From NCBI GenBank assembly GCA_030262725.1, contig JAJSZS010000001.1:1-64000 (forward strand): DNA of 64,000 bases. The letters run 5' to 3'. Positions 28,581 through 36,987 of the stretch are shown piece by piece (position 1 is the first letter of the stretch; each line of letters begins with the position of its first letter). The notes beneath the pieces were generated by a model. The model made no database searches and was not told the DNA's origin. It saw nothing but the letters and a program-made list of their open reading frames with translations. A program made the position numbers and the translations under genes. The DNA is from Candidatus Desulfofervidus auxilii. Lineage in GTDB: Bacteria; Desulfobacterota; Desulfofervidia; Desulfofervidales; Desulfofervidaceae.

Positions 28581-29027
28581 TGGAATAGGTTTAGTAGGAG
28601 AGTATTTCTGAGAAATAAGGTTGGTATGGATAGATAAAATTTGTTTTAATGAATAAGGTCCAACATAGACGCGATAATAAGTTACATTATTTATTTTTAC
28701 TGTCTTAAGAAATGTTTTATAACCTTGTTTTTTTAATTTTTCCTCAAATGTTAATGCATTTTCTTTTTTTCTAAAAGAGCCCACTTGGATGCCATATGTC
28801 TGTTGAGAGATTTTTTTTGCCTTTATTTCCTTAACTATTTGTTTAGGAGAAGGTGGGAAATTTTCAGAGCTTTTAATATGAAATAAAGGAGGGAAATAAA
28901 TTAATTCCTGACCTACAAATATACCTAATATAAACATCCATAACAGAGAAAAAATAACAAAAATAATTCCCCAAAAAATTCCTGTACGACTTAATTTTAT
29001 AATATAAACCTTTTTCTTTTCAGCCAT
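28572..29027 (-). CDS. SPOR-domain membrane protein
   Basis: A 151-aa protein with a short cytoplasmic N-terminus, one membrane helix (GIFWGIIFVIFSLLWMFILG) and a C-terminal SPOR domain (YGIQVGSFRKKENALTFEEK through YYRVYVGPYS). SPOR domains bind denuded septal peptidoglycan, so it probably acts at division. Its ATG overlaps the argS stop by one base; the two are cotranscribed. Confidence 0.88.
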   Translation of the reverse strand: MAEKKKVYIIKLSRTGIFWGIIFVIFSLLWMFILGIFVGQELIYFPPLFHIKSSENFPPSPKQIVKEIKAKKISQQTYGIQVGSFRKKENALTFEEKLKKQGYKTFLKTVKINNVTYYRVYVGPYSLKQILSIHTNLISQKYSPTKPIPLP

Positions 29028-30670
29028 TACATTTTTTCTGGAGCAGAGACACCTAAAAGATTAAGACCTGTTTTAATTACTTTTTTTACTGCTTGTGCTA
29101 ATGCAAAACGAGCTTCACAGATTTCTTTTGGTGTTCCTAAGATACGATAATGATTATAATAACGGTGAAATTCCCCAGCTAATTCTGTTAAATAATATGG
29201 AATTTGATGAGGCTCTAAAGTTCTAGCTGCATCTTCTATTACTTCAGGAAATTTAGCCAAAAGTTTAATTAAATTAATCTCATCTTGAGTTTCAAGAGGT
29301 GTTAAGTCAATTTGATCTAAAGGTGGGAAAACAATACCTTTTTCCTTTGCCATCTCTTCAATACTACATACCCGTGCATGAGCATATTGGACATAGAATA
29401 CTGGATTTTCCATTGTTTGCTGTTTTGCTACTTCTAAATCAAATTCAAGATGGCTATCACAAGAACGAGTAAGAAAGATAAAACGAGCGGCATCCTTTCC
29501 AACCTCTTCTAAAACTTCTCTTAAAGTAATAAATTCTCCAGCTCTAGTAGACATAGCTACTGGTTTTCCACCTCTTTTTAAATGTACTAATTGTACTAAT
29601 AGGATTTTTAAGATTGTTGGATCATAACCCATAGCTTGAATACCTGCTTTAATCCTGGGTACATATCCATGGTGATCAGCTCCCCAAATATTTACAATTA
29701 AATCAAAACCACGTTCCAATTTATCTTTATGATAAGCTAAATCAGAAGCAAAATAAGTTGTATTTCCATTAGCTTTTACTAATACTCGATCCTTTTCATC
29801 TCCATATTTAGAAGAAACAAACCATAAAGCACCATCTTTACTATAAACAAGTTTTTTTTCTTTAAACCATTGCAAAAGTTTGCTTATTTTTCCTGTATTA
29901 ACAAGTTGTTTTTCACTAAACCAACAATCAAAAGAAACACCAAAATTATTTAAATCTTTTTTTATTTCTTTTAAGATTTTTTTGCTAGCAAATTCTGCTA
30001 AATCAGCTATTGCTTTTTTTTCTTCCATTTCTTTATACTTCAAACCATCTTTTTCATAAATTTCCCTAGCTATTTCTTTAATATATTCTCCTTTGTAACA
30101 ATCCTGAGGAAATTCATTTTTTTCTCCTAACAATTCTAAATAACGCAAATATACAGATTTTCCTAAAATATACATTTGATTTCCTACATCATTAATATAA
30201 TATTCACGAAAAACTTCATATCCAGCAAAATCAAGGATATTGGCTAATGTATCACCAACAGCAGCGCCTCTTCCATGACCTATGTGTAAAGGACCTGTAG
30301 GATTAGCACTGACAAATTCTAAAATTACTTTTATTCCCTTTTTTGAACTTCGTCCATAACTTTCTGCTTTAGTAATTATTTCTTTGAGTACTTTCTGCCA
30401 TGCTTTCGGTTTTAAAAAAAAATTAATAAAACCAGGACCAGCTACTTCTACTTTTTCTAACCATTCACAAGTAGGTAAATGAGAAACAATTAATTCTGCT
30501 ATACGACGAGGTGGTTGTTTGAGGTGTTCTGCTAGTAAAAAGGCAATATTTGTAGCAAAATCTCCATAGCTTTCTATTTTTGGGACTTCTACATTAAAAT
30601 TAGAAATTTCTAAATCAGAAAATGCTTTTTTTGAAGCAAAAAGAAGAATCTCCCTAATCTTTTTCTTCAT
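29027..30670 (-). CDS. argS: Arginyl-tRNA synthetase
   Basis: A 547-aa class I synthetase. The N-terminal additional domain (PKIESYGDFATNIAFLLAE) precedes the HIGH-type motif ANPTGPLHIGHGRGAAVGD near residue 132; the KMSK-equivalent is PVAMSTRAGEFITL, the degenerate form normal for ArgRS. The C-terminal anticodon-binding helix bundle ends in the usual NLLGVSAPEKM. It overlaps the preceding small cysteine-protein gene by 17 bp. Confidence 0.97.
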   Translation of the reverse strand: MKKKIREILLFASKKAFSDLEISNFNVEVPKIESYGDFATNIAFLLAEHLKQPPRRIAELIVSHLPTCEWLEKVEVAGPGFINFFLKPKAWQKVLKEIITKAESYGRSSKKGIKVILEFVSANPTGPLHIGHGRGAAVGDTLANILDFAGYEVFREYYINDVGNQMYILGKSVYLRYLELLGEKNEFPQDCYKGEYIKEIAREIYEKDGLKYKEMEEKKAIADLAEFASKKILKEIKKDLNNFGVSFDCWFSEKQLVNTGKISKLLQWFKEKKLVYSKDGALWFVSSKYGDEKDRVLVKANGNTTYFASDLAYHKDKLERGFDLIVNIWGADHHGYVPRIKAGIQAMGYDPTILKILLVQLVHLKRGGKPVAMSTRAGEFITLREVLEEVGKDAARFIFLTRSCDSHLEFDLEVAKQQTMENPVFYVQYAHARVCSIEEMAKEKGIVFPPLDQIDLTPLETQDEINLIKLLAKFPEVIEDAARTLEPHQIPYYLTELAGEFHRYYNHYRILGTPKEICEARFALAQAVKKVIKTGLNLLGVSAPEKM

Positions 30671-30824
30671 TTTTCTTTTCTTCTTCCTCTTCTGATTTTA
30701 TAGAAACATCTCTTACAAAATCCGGACAACGAAAACTACCTGCTTCTTGTTGGATGGTAAATTTTTTTTGACAAAATTCTCGCCAAGCACAAACTGCACA
30801 TAATTTTATTTGTTCTTCAACCAT
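30654..30824 (-). CDS. Four-cysteine miniprotein, possible Fe-S or zinc site
   Basis: A 56-aa protein starting at the ATG at 30824, which has GGAGG 6 nt upstream. Four cysteines are arranged CAVCAWREFC, then a further CPD near residue 34; the tail is strongly acidic and basic (SEEEEEKKNEEKD). The spacing resembles cysteine clusters that bind [4Fe-4S] or zinc, such as the C-terminal cluster of Cas4/AddB-type nucleases, but the protein is too short to be one. It lies between the alkyltransferase and argS with overlaps at both ends. Function unknown. Confidence 0.7.
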   Translation of the reverse strand: MVEEQIKLCAVCAWREFCQKKFTIQQEAGSFRCPDFVRDVSIKSEEEEEKKNEEKD

Positions 30825-31350
30825 TATATCCTCCCTCATGTTTTAATAAAAAAATTTTCCAATCAAGTCCAGCAGAATAACCACTGATTCCGTTTTTTCC
30901 TACAATACGGTGGCAAGGAATAAAAATAGGTAAAGGATTTGCACGACATGCTTGGGCTACTGCTCTTATTCCTTTTGGGAAACCTGATTTAATAGCTAAA
31001 TCTTGATAAGTAATAGTTTGTCCATAAGGTACTTTTAAGATATTTTGCCAAACCATTTTTTGGAATAATGTACCAATAAAAAGAATAGGAAGATGAAAAT
31101 AAAATTTTGAAGAAAAATAGTTAATTAAAGCTTTTTCTGCTTTTTTAAAGATTGATTCTCTTTTTTTCTCCAATTTTATATTTCCCAAATGGCGCTTTAA
31201 ATGTTTAAAAGTAGGGGTTTCTTTTATTAAAGGTGCTTTTTTTGTTTTAAAATCAGGTAAAATCATACCACATAATTGATTATCAAATGCTAATAAAATA
31301 AATTCTCCTTGTTCACAAATAAAATAGTTATAAATTAAAATGTTTCTCAT
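30817..31350 (-). CDS. ogt: Methylated-DNA--[protein]-cysteine S-methyltransferase
   Basis: A 177-aa suicide repair enzyme for O6-alkylguanine. It has FQKMVWQNILKVPYGQTITY (helix-turn-helix), RAVAQACRANPLPIFIPCHRIVG with the acceptor cysteine in PCHR, and the closing GYSAGLDWKIFLLKHEG. The ATG at 31350 overlaps the trxB stop in an ATGA and is preferred to a TTG at 31359. The N-terminal domain is short and divergent, as in many Ogt proteins. Confidence 0.94.
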   Translation of the reverse strand: MRNILIYNYFICEQGEFILLAFDNQLCGMILPDFKTKKAPLIKETPTFKHLKRHLGNIKLEKKRESIFKKAEKALINYFSSKFYFHLPILFIGTLFQKMVWQNILKVPYGQTITYQDLAIKSGFPKGIRAVAQACRANPLPIFIPCHRIVGKNGISGYSAGLDWKIFLLKHEGGYNG

Positions 31351-32270
31351 TTTTTCCAACCAGATAAATACTTTTCAGCTCCTACTGCTGCTATTGCTCC
31401 ATCACCTACTGCTGTAGCAATCTGCTTTAAAGGGCCATTTCTCACATCACCAGCAGCAAATATACCTGGAATAGAAGTTTGGCAAAAATTATCAGTAATA
31501 ATATATCCATTTTCATCTAAACTGACTAAATCCTTTACTAATTCTGAATTTGGTTGAAATCCAATAAAAATGAAACACCCATTTACTTTTAATTCCTCTT
31601 TTTCTCCTGTTTTTACATTTTCTAAAACTAATCCTTCTACTTTATTTTCCCCTTTAATTTCTTTGACTATTGTATTCCAAATGAATTCAATTTTTTCATT
31701 TTTAAAGGCTTCTTCTTGAAGGGCTTTTGCTGCCCTTAGTTCATCCCTCCGATGGATGATAAATACTTTTTTAGCAAATTTTGTTAAATGAAGTGCTTCT
31801 ACAATGGCAGTATTTCCTCCCCCAATAACAGCTACATCCATTCCCTGAAAAAATGGGGCATCACAAGTAGCACAATATGAGACACCTCTTCCAGTCAATC
31901 TTTCTTCACCTGGAACACCCAGTTTTTTAAAACGAGCTCCAGTAGCTAAAATAATAGCCTTTGTTTCTAGTGTTTCTCCTTCTCCTACAACTAATTTTTT
32001 TTCTCCTTCCAATCGAATTTCGTTTACCGCAAATGCTGTCCTAATTTCTATTCCCAAATTTCTCACCTGCTGTTCAAATAAAAGCATAAGCTCTGGCCCA
32101 TTTATTCCTTTAGGAAAACCTGGATAGTTTTCTACTTTGGTAGTAATGATTACTTGACCACCAGGTGCAAGTTTTTCTAGTATGATTGCTTTAAGTTTTG
32201 CACGTGCCAAGTAAATACCTGCAGTAAGTCCTGCAGGACCAGCACCAATAACAATTACCTCATAAGACAT
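31347..32270 (-). CDS. trxB: Thioredoxin reductase
   Basis: A 307-aa FAD and NAD(P)H enzyme. VIGAGPAGLTAGIYLARAKL is the FAD-binding motif, YCATCDAPFFQG carries the redox-active CxxC (near residue 136), VIGGGNTAIVEALHL is the pyridine nucleotide site and GIFAAGDVR the second FAD motif. AGGAGG precedes the ATG, and a TAGACC-17-TATAAT promoter lies upstream. It heads an operon with ogt, the cysteine miniprotein, argS and the SPOR gene. Confidence 0.95.
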   Translation of the reverse strand: MSYEVIVIGAGPAGLTAGIYLARAKLKAIILEKLAPGGQVIITTKVENYPGFPKGINGPELMLLFEQQVRNLGIEIRTAFAVNEIRLEGEKKLVVGEGETLETKAIILATGARFKKLGVPGEERLTGRGVSYCATCDAPFFQGMDVAVIGGGNTAIVEALHLTKFAKKVFIIHRRDELRAAKALQEEAFKNEKIEFIWNTIVKEIKGENKVEGLVLENVKTGEKEELKVNGCFIFIGFQPNSELVKDLVSLDENGYIITDNFCQTSIPGIFAAGDVRNGPLKQIATAVGDGAIAAVGAEKYLSGWKK

Positions 32271-32290
32271 ACTTCCTCCTTTTTAAACAA

Positions 32291-32319
32291 ATTATAACCC
32301 TTTCTGGTGGTTTGGTCTA
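32291..32319 (-). promoter_or_regulatory. Promoter for the trxB operon
   Basis: On the minus strand: TAGACC (32319-32314), 17-bp spacer, perfect TATAAT (32296-32291), followed by AAGGAGG and the trxB start. Confidence 0.6.
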
Positions 32320-32326
32320 GATTAGC

Positions 32327-32356
32327 TTGACTTTTTTTAGATTAACAGGTTAATAT
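32327..32356 (+). promoter_or_regulatory. Promoter for zapB-zapA
   Basis: TTGACT (32327-32332), an 18-bp spacer and TAATAT (32351-32356) stand just upstream of the AAGGAGGT and ATG of the zapB-like gene, back to back with the trxB promoter. Confidence 0.5.
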
Positions 32357-32372
32357 GAAAAAGGAGGTGAAG

Positions 32373-32594
32373 ATGGAGGCGTTGGATATTTTAGAGGAAA
32401 AGGTTAAATTATTATTAGAGCGGTTTAAGGCACTAAAGGAAAATTATGCACAGATATCACGCCAATTAGAAGAAGCGAAGGGAAAGATAAATTCTTTAGA
32501 AGAAGAATTAAAACAGTTAAGAGAAGAAAGGGATTTCATTGCTGGGAAAATTCAAGATGTGATTGAGAAACTTGAACAAATTGAAGAATTATGA
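32373..32594 (+). CDS. Cell division protein ZapB-like coiled coil
   Basis: A 73-aa protein, nearly all one coiled coil with heptad hydrophobics (LEEKVKLLLERFKALKENYA, then LEEELKQLREERDFIAGKIQ). AAGGAGGT lies 4 nt before the ATG at 32373; the ATG at 32355 lacks a site. It overlaps zapA in an ATGA. Pairing with zapA and its size make a ZapB-like role in stabilising the Z ring likely, though coiled coils alone are weak evidence. Confidence 0.72.
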   Translation: MEALDILEEKVKLLLERFKALKENYAQISRQLEEAKGKINSLEEELKQLREERDFIAGKIQDVIEKLEQIEEL

Positions 32595-32887
32595 AACAAA
32601 ATTTTATTACAGTTAGACTTTTTGATCGAGAATTAACTATAAAAACAGAAGAACCTCCAGAAAAGATTGAAAAAATAGTTAATTTTGTAAATGAATATTT
32701 AGAACATATTAAAAAACAAAAGCTTTTTAGGGATAGGGTATCTATTAATTTGTTAGCCCTTTTAAATATAGCACTTGAATATGAAGAAATGAAGGAAAAA
32801 TATCAAAATATAAACGGGAGAGTAGCTTATTTAGTAAGATTAATTGATAATTTTTTAGAAAAGGATACCTGCGGTGTGCGTGATTGA
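32591..32887 (+). CDS. zapA: Cell division protein ZapA
   Basis: A 98-aa protein with the ZapA pattern: VRLFDRELTIKTEEPPEKIEKIVNFVNEYL then SINLLALLNIALEYEEMKEKY and a C-terminal helix. ZapA crosslinks FtsZ filaments at midcell. Its last seven codons lie inside the 5' strand of the 6S RNA terminal helix, so the C-terminal residues CGVRD are dictated by RNA structure. Confidence 0.88.
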   Translation: MKQNFITVRLFDRELTIKTEEPPEKIEKIVNFVNEYLEHIKKQKLFRDRVSINLLALLNIALEYEEMKEKYQNINGRVAYLVRLIDNFLEKDTCGVRD

Positions 32888-33042
32888 GCAGATGATTTTG
32901 GGCCGACATCTTTTTTCTTGGGAACTCCCTCTGGTTCTGGATGGCATATTTGCCCTTTTTGGGCAAAGAGTCAGAAGGAACTATGGAGTGCCCACTTGTA
33001 TAAAAGAGGTTCAAAAGATTCTGCTAACACGGCACCGCGGGT
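32867..33042 (+). ncRNA. ssrS: 6S RNA
   Basis: A 176-nt segment folds into the 6S architecture. The ends pair (ACCTGCGGTGTGCGTG with CACGGCACCGCGGGT, 33028-33042). AGCAGA (32887-32892) and a TTTT run extend the helix against AAAAGATTCTGCT (33013-33025). A large central bubble follows, closed by GGGAACTCC (32920-32928) with GGAGTGCCC (32985-32993), and an apical hairpin TTTGCCC-TTTTT-GGGCAAA (32949-32967). The position directly after zapA is the classic site. 6S RNA binds the sigma70 holoenzyme and mimics an open promoter. Length and fold support the call; the exact ends are inferred. Confidence 0.87.
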
Positions 33043-33211
33043 TAATTTTTGTCCAAGTGGGGCAAAGGTAAATTGATATATAATAATCATTTATTAATAG
33101 GATTTAAAAAAGGCCCATAAGGGCTTGATATATAATTATTTCAAGATTTGTTTTCTTTTTTCCTTCCTTGGGTTTACTTTAAGCCCTACTTGGCGTTTTA
33201 GGGGTAAAAAA
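33043..33211 (+). other. Spacer between 6S RNA and rny
   Basis: 169 bases of AT-rich sequence. A short interrupted hairpin (AAGGCCC-ATAA-GGGCTT, 33110-33126) lacks a T tract. Two TATAAT-like boxes (33079 and 33131) have no good -35 at 17 bp. AGGGG lies before the rny ATG. I see no ORF or terminator I can support. Confidence 0.4.
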
Positions 33212-34768
33212 ATGGTAGAACACCTTCTTTCAGGATTAATTGGTGCTTTGTTAGGTATTGGTGTTTTTTGGTTTGTTCAACATTTTCTTTATAAAAAACA
33301 TTTAGTCTCAGCGAAAAAAGAGGCTGAACGTATTATAGAGGAGGCGAAACAAGAAGCTAGGCAAATTAAGCGAGATGCTTCTAGTCATGCTAAAGAGATT
33401 CTATATCAGATGAGATCTGATTTTGATCGAGAGATAAAAGAGAAAAGAAAAGATCTACAGCGATTAGAGAATCGGCTTTTACATAAGGAAGAGCAAGTGG
33501 ACAAGAAGTTAGCAACTTTAGAGAAAAAGGAGGAAACACTTGCTTTTAGAGAGAGAGAATTAAGGGAGCAAGAAAGAATTTTAGAAGAAAAAAAGGCAAA
33601 TTATGAATCTTTGCTGCAAGATGTTCGAAAAAAATTAGAAGAAGTGGCTCATATGACAGCAGAAGAAGCTAAACAAGCTCTTTTAAAAGAAGTAGAAGAG
33701 GAAACTCGCCATGAGGCAGCAAGATTGATACGCCAGATTGAAGAAGAAGCAAAGGAAAAGGCAAATAAAAAAGCTAAAGAAATTTTGGCTTTAGCTATTA
33801 ATCGTTATGCAGGAGAATTTGTAGCAGAGAAAACAGTTTCTGTAGTACCATTGCCTAATGAAGAAATGAAAGGGCGTATTATTGGTCGGGAAGGTAGAAA
33901 TATTAGGGCAATAGAGGCAGCTACAGGTGTGGATGTAATTATTGATGATACACCAGAAGTTGTTATCCTTTCTGCATTTAATCCTATTCGTCGAGAAATT
34001 GCCAGACTTTCTTTAGAACGCTTGATTGCTGATGGTCGTATTCATCCAGCTCGAATAGAAGAAGTAGTGCAAAAAGTTACACAAGAGGTGGAGATGGCAA
34101 TTCGTGAAGCTGGAGAACAAGCATGTTTTGATGTAGGGGTTCACGGTCTTCATCCAGAGCTTGTAAAGCTTTTAGGAAAACTTAAATATCGTACAAGCTA
34201 TGCCCAGAATGTTCTTCAACATTCAATAGAAGTAGCTTTTCTATGTGGTATTATGGCTTCAGAATTAGGTCTTGACCCAAAATTGGCTAAAAGAGCAGGT
34301 CTTTTACATGATATTGGTAAAGCTGTTGATCATGAGATAGAAGGGCCACATGCTTTAATTGGTGCTGATTTGGCAAGGAAATATGGAGAACAAGAAGAGA
34401 TTATCCATGCAATTGCAGCCCATCATGAAGATATTCCACCTGAAAGTGTCCTTGCTATTCTTGTCTCTGCGGCAGATACACTTTCTGGTGCTAGACCAGG
34501 TGTGAGGAAAGAAACATTTGAATCTTATATCAAAAGATTAGAAAATCTAGAAAAGATTGCTCAGAGTTTTAAAGGAGTATGCAAGGCATATGCTATTCAA
34601 GCAGGAAGAGAGCTGCGTATTATTGTAGAGAGTGATCTCTTAAGCGATGAAGATATTACATTGCTTGCCCATGATGTAGCTAAGCGGATAGAAAAGGAAA
34701 TGACTTATCCAGGTCAGATTAAGGTTTCTGTTATTCGCGAAAAGAGGGCAATTGCTTATGCCAAATGA
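33212..34768 (+). CDS. rny: Ribonuclease Y
   Basis: A 518-aa membrane-anchored endoribonuclease. The ATG at 33212 gives the expected N-terminal helix ([20 protein letters not shown]), then about 150 residues of coiled coil ([20 protein letters not shown]). The KH domain has [21 protein letters not shown], and the HD domain has HSIEVAFLC and [15 protein letters not shown] with both metal ligands. Length equals the family norm; the ATG at 33125 would add 29 atypical residues. It initiates mRNA decay at the membrane. Confidence 0.96.
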   Translation: MVEHLLSGLIGALLGIGVFWFVQHFLYKKHLVSAKKEAERIIEEAKQEARQIKRDASSHAKEILYQMRSDFDREIKEKRKDLQRLENRLLHKEEQVDKKLATLEKKEETLAFRERELREQERILEEKKANYESLLQDVRKKLEEVAHMTAEEAKQALLKEVEEETRHEAARLIRQIEEEAKEKANKKAKEILALAINRYAGEFVAEKTVSVVPLPNEEMKGRIIGREGRNIRAIEAATGVDVIIDDTPEVVILSAFNPIRREIARLSLERLIADGRIHPARIEEVVQKVTQEVEMAIREAGEQACFDVGVHGLHPELVKLLGKLKYRTSYAQNVLQHSIEVAFLCGIMASELGLDPKLAKRAGLLHDIGKAVDHEIEGPHALIGADLARKYGEQEEIIHAIAAHHEDIPPESVLAILVSAADTLSGARPGVRKETFESYIKRLENLEKIAQSFKGVCKAYAIQAGRELRIIVESDLLSDEDITLLAHDVAKRIEKEMTYPGQIKVSVIREKRAIAYAK

Positions 34769-35561
34769 GATAGTCAATGTGCTTCTTATTGGAGACATTA
34801 TTGGCCGTCCTGGTCGAAAGATAGTTTATCAGAAATTGCCTCAATTATATGAAAAATATAAGCTTGATTGTGTTATTGTTAATGGAGAAAATGCAGCTGG
34901 TGGTTTAGGTCTCACACCAGCTGTAGCTAATGAATTATTTAAAAATGGTATAGCAGTTATTACTTCTGGTAATCATATTTGGAGAAAAAAAGAGATTTTT
35001 CCTTATCTTGATCAAACAGATAGACTTTTAAGACCTGCTAATTATCCACCACAAGTACCAGGCAGAGGTTGGACTGTACTTACTTTATCTTGTGGGACAA
35101 AATTGGGAGTAATTAATTTAGAAGGACGAGTCTTTATGCGCAGTTTAGATTGTCCTTTTCGTAAAGCTGAAGATATTTTGAAAGAAATGAAAAAAATAAC
35201 CTCAATTATTATAGTTGATTTTCATGCAGAAGCTACTTCAGAAAAAATGGCTTTAGGTTGGTTTTTAGATGGTAAGGTAAGCGCTGTATTGGGTACACAT
35301 ACACATGTACAAACAGCTGATGAAACTATTTTACCGCAAGGCACTGCTTATATTACTGATGTTGGTATGACAGGTCCTATTTTTTCTATTATTGGTATGG
35401 AAAAAGAACATGCCTTAAGAGGTTTTTTGACACAATTACCTCAAAAATTTAAGCCAGCAAAAGGCCCTGTTTCTTTACAAGGAGTGATAGTAACTATAAA
35501 TGTTGTTTCTGGTAAAGCAGAAGCAATAATGCGAATTAGAGAGGTGAGCAATGGAAGTTAA
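34758..35561 (+). CDS. ymdB: YmdB-type metallophosphoesterase (TIGR00282)
   Basis: A 267-aa protein with the dinuclear metallophosphoesterase motifs [44 protein letters not shown] and [11 protein letters not shown]. YmdB-type enzymes hydrolyse 2',3'-cyclic nucleotides and affect RNase Y-dependent processes, which fits its place right after rny. The ATG at 34758 overlaps rny by 11 bp; a TTG at 34752 is an alternative. Confidence 0.9.
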   Translation: MPNEIVNVLLIGDIIGRPGRKIVYQKLPQLYEKYKLDCVIVNGENAAGGLGLTPAVANELFKNGIAVITSGNHIWRKKEIFPYLDQTDRLLRPANYPPQVPGRGWTVLTLSCGTKLGVINLEGRVFMRSLDCPFRKAEDILKEMKKITSIIIVDFHAEATSEKMALGWFLDGKVSAVLGTHTHVQTADETILPQGTAYITDVGMTGPIFSIIGMEKEHALRGFLTQLPQKFKPAKGPVSLQGVIVTINVVSGKAEAIMRIREVSNGS

Positions 35562-36768
35562 AGAAGAAATAAAATTTCTTTTAAGAGGAGTAGTAGAAGT
35601 AATCTCTGAAAAGGAATTGGAAGAAAAATTAAAACAAGCTTATAAAGAAAAAAGGCCTTTACGTATTAAGGCAGGCTTTGATCCAACAGCTCCTGATCTC
35701 CATTTAGGTCATACTGTTCTTATTCAAAAATTGAAACATTTTCAAGAATTGGGACATGAAGTATATTTCCTCATTGGTGATTTCACAGGTATGATTGGAG
35801 ACCCTTCAGGCAAGATAGAGACAAGACCTCCTCTTACAAAAGAACAAGTGCTTGCCAATGCTGAAACTTATAAAGAACAGATCTTTAAAATTTTAGATCC
35901 AGAAAAGACAAAAATTGTATTTAATAGCACTTGGTTAAATAAACTTTCTGCCATTGACTTAATTAAACTCTGTGCTCATTATACAGTTGCTCGTATGTTA
36001 GAAAGGGATGATTTTCAAAAGCGATTTAATACGGGAAAACCTATTAGTATTCATGAATTTATCTATCCGCTTCTTCAAGGATATGATTCTGTCGCTTTGA
36101 AAGCAGATGTGGAATTAGGAGGAACAGACCAAAAATTTAATCTTTTAGTAGGACGAGAACTTCAAAAAGATTTTGGTCAAATTCCACAAGTAATAATGAT
36201 GGTACCATTGTTAGAAGGTATAGATGGTATACAAAAAATGAGTAAAAGCTTGGGTAATTATATTGGTATTACTGAACCTCCTAATACCATGTTTGGGAAA
36301 ATTATGTCTATTTCTGATGAGCTTATGTGGCGATATTATGAATTATTAAGCAATCGTCCTTTGGATGAGATTTTAAAAATGCAAGAAAAAGTAAAAAAAG
36401 GGGAGCTTCACCCAAAAGAGGCAAAAAAACAATTGGCAATAGAGATTGTTGCTCGTTTTCATGGTCAGAAAGCAGCAGAAGAAGCAGCTAATGAATTTGA
36501 AAGGGTTTTTAAATATAAAAAATTACCAAAAGATATTGAAGAAGTTACTGTTTATTGGCCTGAAGAAAAAATATGGCTTCCAAAACTTCTTCAATTGGCA
36601 GGTTTTACAGAAAGCACATCATCTGCCAAACGTTTGATTCAACAAGGAGGTGTGAGGATTAATGGTGAGAGGATAAAGTCAGCAGAGACAACAATTTCAA
36701 CAGGAAATGTCTATATTATTCAGGTGGGGAAAATTAGATATAAAAAAATAAAATTAAAAGAAAAATGA
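35551..36768 (+). CDS. tyrS: Tyrosyl-tRNA synthetase
   Basis: A 405-aa class I synthetase. [18 protein letters not shown] contains the HIGH-type motif, [15 protein letters not shown] binds tyrosine, and [12 protein letters not shown] is the KMSKS loop. A C-terminal S4 RNA-binding domain is present ([19 protein letters not shown]). The form is the long-insert TyrZ-like type found in many proteobacteria. GAGAGG lies upstream, and the start overlaps ymdB by 11 bp. Confidence 0.96.
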   Translation: MEVKEEIKFLLRGVVEVISEKELEEKLKQAYKEKRPLRIKAGFDPTAPDLHLGHTVLIQKLKHFQELGHEVYFLIGDFTGMIGDPSGKIETRPPLTKEQVLANAETYKEQIFKILDPEKTKIVFNSTWLNKLSAIDLIKLCAHYTVARMLERDDFQKRFNTGKPISIHEFIYPLLQGYDSVALKADVELGGTDQKFNLLVGRELQKDFGQIPQVIMMVPLLEGIDGIQKMSKSLGNYIGITEPPNTMFGKIMSISDELMWRYYELLSNRPLDEILKMQEKVKKGELHPKEAKKQLAIEIVARFHGQKAAEEAANEFERVFKYKKLPKDIEEVTVYWPEEKIWLPKLLQLAGFTESTSSAKRLIQQGGVRINGERIKSAETTISTGNVYIIQVGKIRYKKIKLKEK

Positions 36769-36987
36769 AAAAAATGAAACATCCCTATCACTTTACAATA
36801 AAATAAATAGCTTATTGAACATAAGTCTCCAATATTTTTTATAAACAAATAGAAATTTTTTTCATTACCATAAAGTAAAAATGAAAGGAGGCTTAATTAT
36901 ACAAGCTTTATTCAGAAAGTTTGAAATGTGTCAAACAATTTTTTTCTACTTTGACTTCTTTGTCACAACCCGTTAAAAGAAACAGGC
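36769..36987 (+). other. Intergenic region before the dnaA-like gene with an orphan Shine-Dalgarno
   Basis: 219 bases, very AT-rich. AAAGGAGG at 36884-36891 is a perfect ribosome binding site with no ATG, GTG or TTG at a suitable distance; only ATT or ATA codons follow, opening a frame of about 25 codons that ends just before the dnaA-like start. No DnaA-box cluster, terminator hairpin or other structure is evident. A promoter (TTGACT-17-TAAAAG) lies at 36951-36979. Confidence 0.4.
36951..36979 (+). promoter_or_regulatory. Candidate promoter for the dnaA-like gene
   Basis: TTGACT (36951-36956), 17-bp spacer, TAAAAG (36974-36979), ending 8 nt before the ATG at 36988. TAAAAA-type -10 boxes recur at other promoters in this window. 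Confidence 0.45.

Noticed and set aside
33110-33126. Intrinsic terminator after 6S RNA
   Set aside because: The stem has a bulge, only six pairs and no T tract.
33125-33211. N-terminal extension of RNase Y from the ATG at 33125
   Set aside because: It adds 29 residues absent from the family, and the ATG at 33212 yields the normal length and membrane anchor.
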